A stretch of 13,398 nt of DNA from Cyclostephanos tholiformis (taxonomy: Eukaryota > Bacillariophyta > Thalassiosirophyceae > Thalassiosirales > Thalassiosiraceae), in contig JALLPB010000723.1 in assembly GCA_036939975.1 (NCBI GenBank), positions 1 through 13,398 on the forward strand, written 5' to 3'. A program made the translations under genes and the position numbers. The notes under the pieces are model-generated. The model worked only from the letters and a program-made list of their open reading frames with translations. It had not been told where the DNA came from and made no database searches. Below are positions 8,722 to 13,398 of this stretch, piece after piece (the first letter of the stretch is position 1; each line of letters opens with the position of its first letter).

Positions 8722-10072
8722 CTAGCTGCTCGTTGTACTGTTGTACTTCGCCTCGCCCATCGTTGCCTTGTAGACATTGGCATTCTTGCGCATCACTTTA
8801 ATATGAGTGACGATGGTTTTCGTTGCAATCTCATCCGCCTGATACCGCATCCCATCAATGCGTGCCTTTTTCATCTGGTGATCAACATCACCGTACCTCA
8901 CCATGGTACCAATCTCAACCGGATGTGCGGCCTTCGCAATTGCCCACTCCTCCTGCGTTGCTGCATGCCTCTTCTTGCAGGCACTTTCGCGTGTGTCTCC
9001 TGGGGGAAGGGTAGTAGGCTGCAATGACAGGTCTTTGTTATCCTTTTGAACAAAAATTGTAAGCATATACTTACAAGAATCATGTTCAAGCCACCACGAT
9101 GGCATCACCTGTGACATGACCGAATCCTTGTCATTGTAATCGACACCAGGAACATTCGGATATACCTTCTTCCACATCTTAACGATAACAGGAATCTTCA
9201 TGTTGCTCAGCTGTGTAGTACCACTGGGAAGATTGGATGGGTTGCTGAACCCCGGGAACTTGGCAGCAAACTTGTGGAGTTCTCGCATCTCAGTGTCGAG
9301 CTTGCAAAGCAATGATTCGCCGGTCAAGTTCTTCTTTGTGCCTCTGTACCTCTTCTTCATGTCATTGCAGACAGAGGAATCGTCGAAGCAGTCATCCTCA
9401 ACTTCGTCGAACAGGGCAAGGTAATTCCGAAAGAGAACAGTCTCATGATCGGACTTCTTCATCATGTCCATGTTGCGAACAATAGTCCCGGCCCCGACCA
9501 ACAATGCCATCTCGACAGCCTTGCGGTTGGAATGGCTGATTTTTTCACCCTCCATGTAACGGCGCAAATGCTGGAAAAACGTATACTTACTGACCTCAGC
9601 ATCAGTAGGGAACTCATCTTCATCAGCATCATCTTGGGGCGTGAAATCATAACCATTGAGATCGGGATTGGCCGAGCCAGCAGCACCGCCAGTAAGCAGC
9701 ACCAGAAAAAGCACTGCTGGAGGAGCTACCACTGCGATAAGAGGCCGAACCGGCGGGTGAATCAATGGTGGCATCATCGTCTACGACGATGACCTCAGCG
9801 AGCGGAATAGGAATTCGCTGCTGCATCTGGTCATGGATGTAGCGATTTGCCCTATCCTTAGTCGCTCGCATAGGAGTCTCGCATGTGAGGACACTGGCCG
9901 ACACCTCCCTGCGTACCCAAGACACGTGAGTTGTCATTGCCAAACGCTGCCCCCTGGTCGGTCCATGAGGCGTTGCAACTGCTGCCCCTGCTATGGGCGC
10001 ACTAGGCCCCGCCACGGCCAAGGATGCCACGGCGCGCCTATCCCTGGACTCACCGGCGCCGTGGTGGTGCAT
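8722..10072 (-). pseudogene. Second, accessory gene of the Harbinger-like element, frameshifted
   Basis: The gene reads convergently with the transposase, 201 bp from its end. An ATG at 10072 opens a first part of about 126 residues. It is Ala/Pro-rich, then contains RANRYIHDQMQQRIPIPLAE, an acidic patch and a Ser-rich linker. At about 9680-9703 the frame changes; the second part starts GGAAGSANPDLNGYD, has an acidic DDADEDE patch and runs to a TAG at 8722. Notable segments are MKKRYRGTKKN and MPSWWLEHDSCKYMLTIFVQK, with a Lys/Arg-rich C-terminus. PIF/Harbinger elements usually carry a second, often Myb-like DNA-binding protein that cooperates with the transposase; I infer that role from position but cannot point to a Myb or trihelix motif. 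A 9-bp direct repeat offset by 16 bp at the break suggests a small duplication caused the frameshift. Confidence 0.65.
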
Positions 10073-10313
10073 ATTTCTTTTAACTATGTGCTGATTCTGC
10101 AAGGATAGCTTCAAAACCCTCCTTGGAGCGGAAGGTCCGAGACAGCAAAAATCTGGGTCCGCGGCAGGACAAATGGCCGTCTGCACATCGGTGCATCTGC
10201 GCGAGGAAGGATGACAACAAAATCCTGGGAGGGAAAAAAATAAGCAAGAAACTCCGAAAAAATAAACTGTTCAACAAGGTTCTTTTGCGTATTTGTATAT
10301 CTGTTCGCGACCT

Positions 10314-10326
10314 AAAAAATCACAGC
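10314..10326 (-). repeat. Right terminal inverted repeat of the Harbinger-like element
   Basis: AAAAAATCACAGC is the exact complement of the left terminus at 6746-6758. About 18 bp inward, an 18-bp sequence at 10279-10296 is also found, in the same orientation, inside the left end at 6821-6838. The element ends therefore share sequence in both orientations. Confidence 0.65.
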
Positions 10327-11008
10327 CTCACTGAATTGCCTGGGAAACATGGTTGATTGTTCTGTATCGTGCTCACAATGGATTGTTTCCCGAGTTTATG
10401 TCAGATATTCAGCAATTATGTTCTGGCACGTGCAAGGGTTTTGTGTGGCAAATGGAATAACTGCTGGAGGATGCTGAGTAATGGCAGCAGGAATGGACAA
10501 TAAACCATAATATAACATGACATCCAATTTACTGTTTACTGAGAGTGGAGCGAATTACAAGTTTACTAAGAGTCTTGTCTGGCGCCCTGCATAAGCAAAA
10601 GGTTATTTCTGAATTTTGAACCACATGGGGGGAGTTGGGTGCACTGTAAATTCAAATTAAGTGATGGGTTAAGCGATGATATATTATGGGGATTCGATGG
10701 AGCATTTGTGTATTGAGCTGTTAAACATTCTGTTATAACACAAAATACTAATTTAACCTCACAAGTTTATTGTCCTATCGGGACTATTGGAACAATGTTT
10801 ATATTATGTTAAGTCTTCAGTTTATCATGGTTGTTACAGAAACGAGACGGGGGATGATTTCTGTTCAAGGCCACGTGAGGGCAGCGGTCAACATTTAGCC
10901 ATTCATCATTAAGTTGAGGGGACAGGACAGAACGGGGGATGATTTCTCAAGAGTCATCTGATGAGGCGAATGGAATATTAAAGTGTAGAATTCAATAATA
11001 AATTGGAT
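10327..11008. other. Gene-free region between the transposon and histone H4
   Basis: No protein or RNA gene is recognisable on either strand. I checked the first 150 bp for the expected continuation of copia coding sequence and found no convincing match. The only structure noted is a near-tandem duplication at about 10823-10947. Confidence 0.5.
10847..10947 (+). repeat. Near-tandem direct repeat, 85-bp offset
   Basis: The 16-mer ACGGGGGATGATTTCT occurs at 10847-10862 and 10932-10947. The preceding 25 bp of each copy are also related (ATCAT...GTTG...ACAG), so this looks like an old duplication of about 85 bp. Function unknown. Confidence 0.65.
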
Positions 11009-11039
11009 CTTTGAGGGTTGGGTGGATTTTAGAAAATCC
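11009..11039 (-). promoter_or_regulatory. Histone H4 mRNA 3' stem-loop, ACCCA tail and downstream TCAAAG
   Basis: On the minus strand, 68 nt after the H4 stop codon, GGATTTTCTAAAATCC (11039-11024) forms a 6-bp stem with a TCTA tetraloop. ACCCA follows at 11023-11019 and TCAAAG at 11014-11009. The stem-loop fits the metazoan/green algal histone consensus GGYYYTTYTNARRRCC at all positions but one base pair, which is swapped to A-T and keeps pairing. ACCCA is the usual 3' flank where histone pre-mRNA is cut. The same 16-mer, flank and spacing recur after H3. SLBP recognition of this stem-loop is known for the family and inferred here. Confidence 0.9.
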
Positions 11040-11052
11040 GGTTGAAGATCAT

Positions 11053-11078
11053 GAGACATCATGTCGACATGTTGTCTC
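11053..11078 (-). other. Second hairpin in the H4 3' untranslated region
   Basis: Between the H4 stop and the histone stem-loop, the minus strand reads GAGACAACATG, TCGA, CATGATGTCTC. This is an inverted repeat with 10 of 11 positions paired around a TCGA centre. It is absent from H3, so it is not part of a shared histone signal. It could be an additional RNA structure or a chance near-palindrome. Confidence 0.5.
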
Positions 11079-11107
11079 GATCGAGTTGTAACAGTTAAAG
11101 GTATCGC

Positions 11108-12253
<1,146 letters not shown>

Positions 12254-12289
12254 TCATGCTATTCATTGAGTAAAACACGTGTCGTGAGC

Positions 12290-12424
12290 ACACAGAACCG
12301 GATTTTCTAAAATCCACCCATCGTTCAAAGTACATCACACACATGTCATTTGTCCANACACAGAACCGGATTTTCTAAAATCCACCCATCGTTCAAAGTA
12401 CATCACACACATGTCATTTGTCCA
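12290..12424 (+). repeat. Perfect 67-bp direct duplication split by a single N
   Basis: Positions 12290-12356 and 12358-12424 are identical, separated only by the N at 12357. The unit begins ACACAGAACC and ends TTTGTCCA and contains the H3 stem-loop. A perfect repeat broken by one ambiguous base is what results when two contigs with overlapping ends are abutted, so the second copy is probably an artefact. Confidence 0.9.
12300..12330 (+). promoter_or_regulatory. Histone H3 mRNA 3' stem-loop, ACCCA tail and downstream TCAAAG
   Basis: The sequence GGATTTTCTAAAATCC (12300-12315) is identical to the H4 element, with ACCCA at 12316-12320 and TCAAAG at 12325-12330, again 4 nt after ACCCA. The flank just 5' also agrees (GAACC here, CAACC at H4). 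It begins 46 nt after the H3 stop codon, within the usual distance for histone mRNAs. A second copy at 12368-12398 lies in the duplicated block and is probably not real. Confidence 0.92.
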
Positions 12425-13398
12425 TAATGGATCTCATTTATATTTCACTCCCCCTTAATTTAAGTAGGAATCAGGCGTAGGGGTAATCAAATAGAGTTTA
12501 TATCCATGATGTACTAGTCTAATGTTTCCAATGTGAGCATTAGTAGGAATTATAACTTGCTAATATCTCTCACCATCTGATCCATGAGGAAACTCGCTCC
12601 ACCTCGTCCTCTTTAACATCACAGTATGGTACTACGAACTTTACACAAGACCTTTCTGCAAGTCAATGATGGAGGATGGGCGGTCCAGGTCGTGCGGCAT
12701 AGCGAATCATACATAAAATGTCATCGTTTCCATCCAGATTCCATCACCCTTGTCATTGTTATCATTCGTCAACTAGTCCGATCATTTGATGCAGGACAAG
12801 CGTACGAGCTGTGCTCTCCTGTTAACAATTCAACCCCAGCCATCGCTCAGCGTAAGTCGATAGAAATCCTTGCAGTCCAGCTCACCGTGTTTAGAATGCC
12901 AGCCTTTGAGCAGTACTGTAGGCGACAGAGGTCTCCCTTTGGGTCGTAATAAATTGTTGGCGCGACGATAGTCAATCGTAACCGTCAACAACCGCCCTCA
13001 AATCGTCCCGAAGGACAACAACATCGTCCACGATCTGGTGCACGTCGGTTAACAAACAACCCCTAAGTCCAAAATATCATTGATGATTCGACGAGAAGAG
13101 AAATGGTCGCAAGTTGCATGTTTCTACTATTGATTGATAAATTATAAAATGTGCCAGTAATGGTACTTTGTGTAACTAAAAATTTTTAGAAAGGTATGTG
13201 GACGGCCACTGATATATTATGATCAGGTCAATGGCTCATCTCATGGTGGCCCTAGAAGAAAACAATAATATTATTTATTCGTCCTCCAAGGTGAGCTAAC
13301 TTGCATGGTGTGAGCAGCAACACCCTTTTAGCGTGATATTATTTCCATCGTTTCAAATCAAGCGTAACACACCAAACCCCTACGTATTGGTGGAAGGT
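12425..13398. other. Last kilobase, no recognised gene
   Basis: I recognise no protein or RNA gene. An ATG-initiated frame of 107 codons at 12626-12949 (beginning MVLRTLHKTF, ending in TAA) has no motif I can name and an unremarkable composition; it may be chance or a fragment. The perfect 14-bp palindrome CTAAAAATTTTTAG lies at 13176-13189. The remainder is AT-rich. Confidence 0.45.

Larger units (their letters stand above)
6746..10326. mobile_element. Decayed PIF/Harbinger DNA transposon, about 3.6 kb
   Basis: The element is bounded by the 13-bp inverted repeats GCTGTGATTTTTT at 6746-6758 and its complement at 10314-10326. Inside are two convergent genes, the arrangement common in PIF/Harbinger elements: a DDE transposase on plus and a second protein on minus. 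Both are frameshifted, so the copy cannot transpose on its own. The expected 3-bp target duplication (TWA type) is not visible at these boundaries (AAA on the left, CTC on the right). Either my ends are slightly wrong, the flanks have mutated, or the right flank was rearranged. Copia coding sequence runs exactly up to the left boundary, suggesting insertion into copia, but I could not identify its continuation on the right. Confidence 0.72.

Noticed and set aside
10327..10450. Possible copia continuation to the right of the transposon
   Set aside because: All three minus-strand frames were translated; only scattered single-residue agreement with copia RT was seen, too weak to annotate.
12368..12398. 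Second H3 stem-loop with ACCCA and TCAAAG
   Set aside because: It lies in the second copy of the perfect 67-bp duplication next to the N and is most simply an assembly artefact.
12960..13080. A minus-strand QIVDDVVVL stretch resembling an RT active site
   Set aside because: The surrounding residues do not match reverse transcriptase and the frame soon closes; treated as chance.

Overview
The window is nuclear DNA from a eukaryote, most likely a diatom or another stramenopile. Evidence: intron-free core histone genes in a divergent pair, compact genes with one short 86-nt GT-AG intron, a DCAF7/LWD-type WD40 protein, MBF1, and Ty1/copia and PIF/Harbinger remnants whose closest remembered relatives are diatom elements. 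The species and lineage assignment is inference; no database search was possible.

Layout. Positions 1-651 are intergenic. A pterin-4a-carbinolamine dehydratase gene (minus strand, two exons, 652-1142) diverges from an MBF1 gene (plus strand, 1377-1889) across 234 bp. An unrecognised reading frame (2239-2760) follows. A WD40 gene of the DCAF7/LWD/TTG1 family lies on the minus strand (3106-4242). Positions 4243-5273 are low-complexity DNA with long C runs and a diverged array of about 187-bp units. A decayed copia pol remnant (minus strand, 5274-6745) runs directly into a 13-bp terminal inverted repeat. That repeat, with its partner at 10314-10326, bounds a dead PIF/Harbinger element of about 3.6 kb holding two broken, convergent genes: a DDE transposase (plus) and an accessory protein (minus). 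Beyond it, histone H4 (minus, 11108-11419) and histone H3 (plus, 11843-12253) share a 423-bp intergenic promoter. The last kilobase has no gene I can recognise.

The most interesting signal is at the histone 3' ends. H3 and H4 carry an identical 16-nt stem-loop followed by ACCCA, the hallmark of replication-dependent histone mRNAs of animals and green algae. Both then have TCAAAG exactly 4 nt further on, a candidate counterpart of the histone downstream element. The three non-histone genes instead carry G-rich tracts on the sense strand 64-115 nt after their stop codons. The window therefore suggests two different 3'-end arrangements side by side. An N at 12357 sits between two perfect 67-bp copies of the H3 3' region and is probably an assembly join rather than biology.
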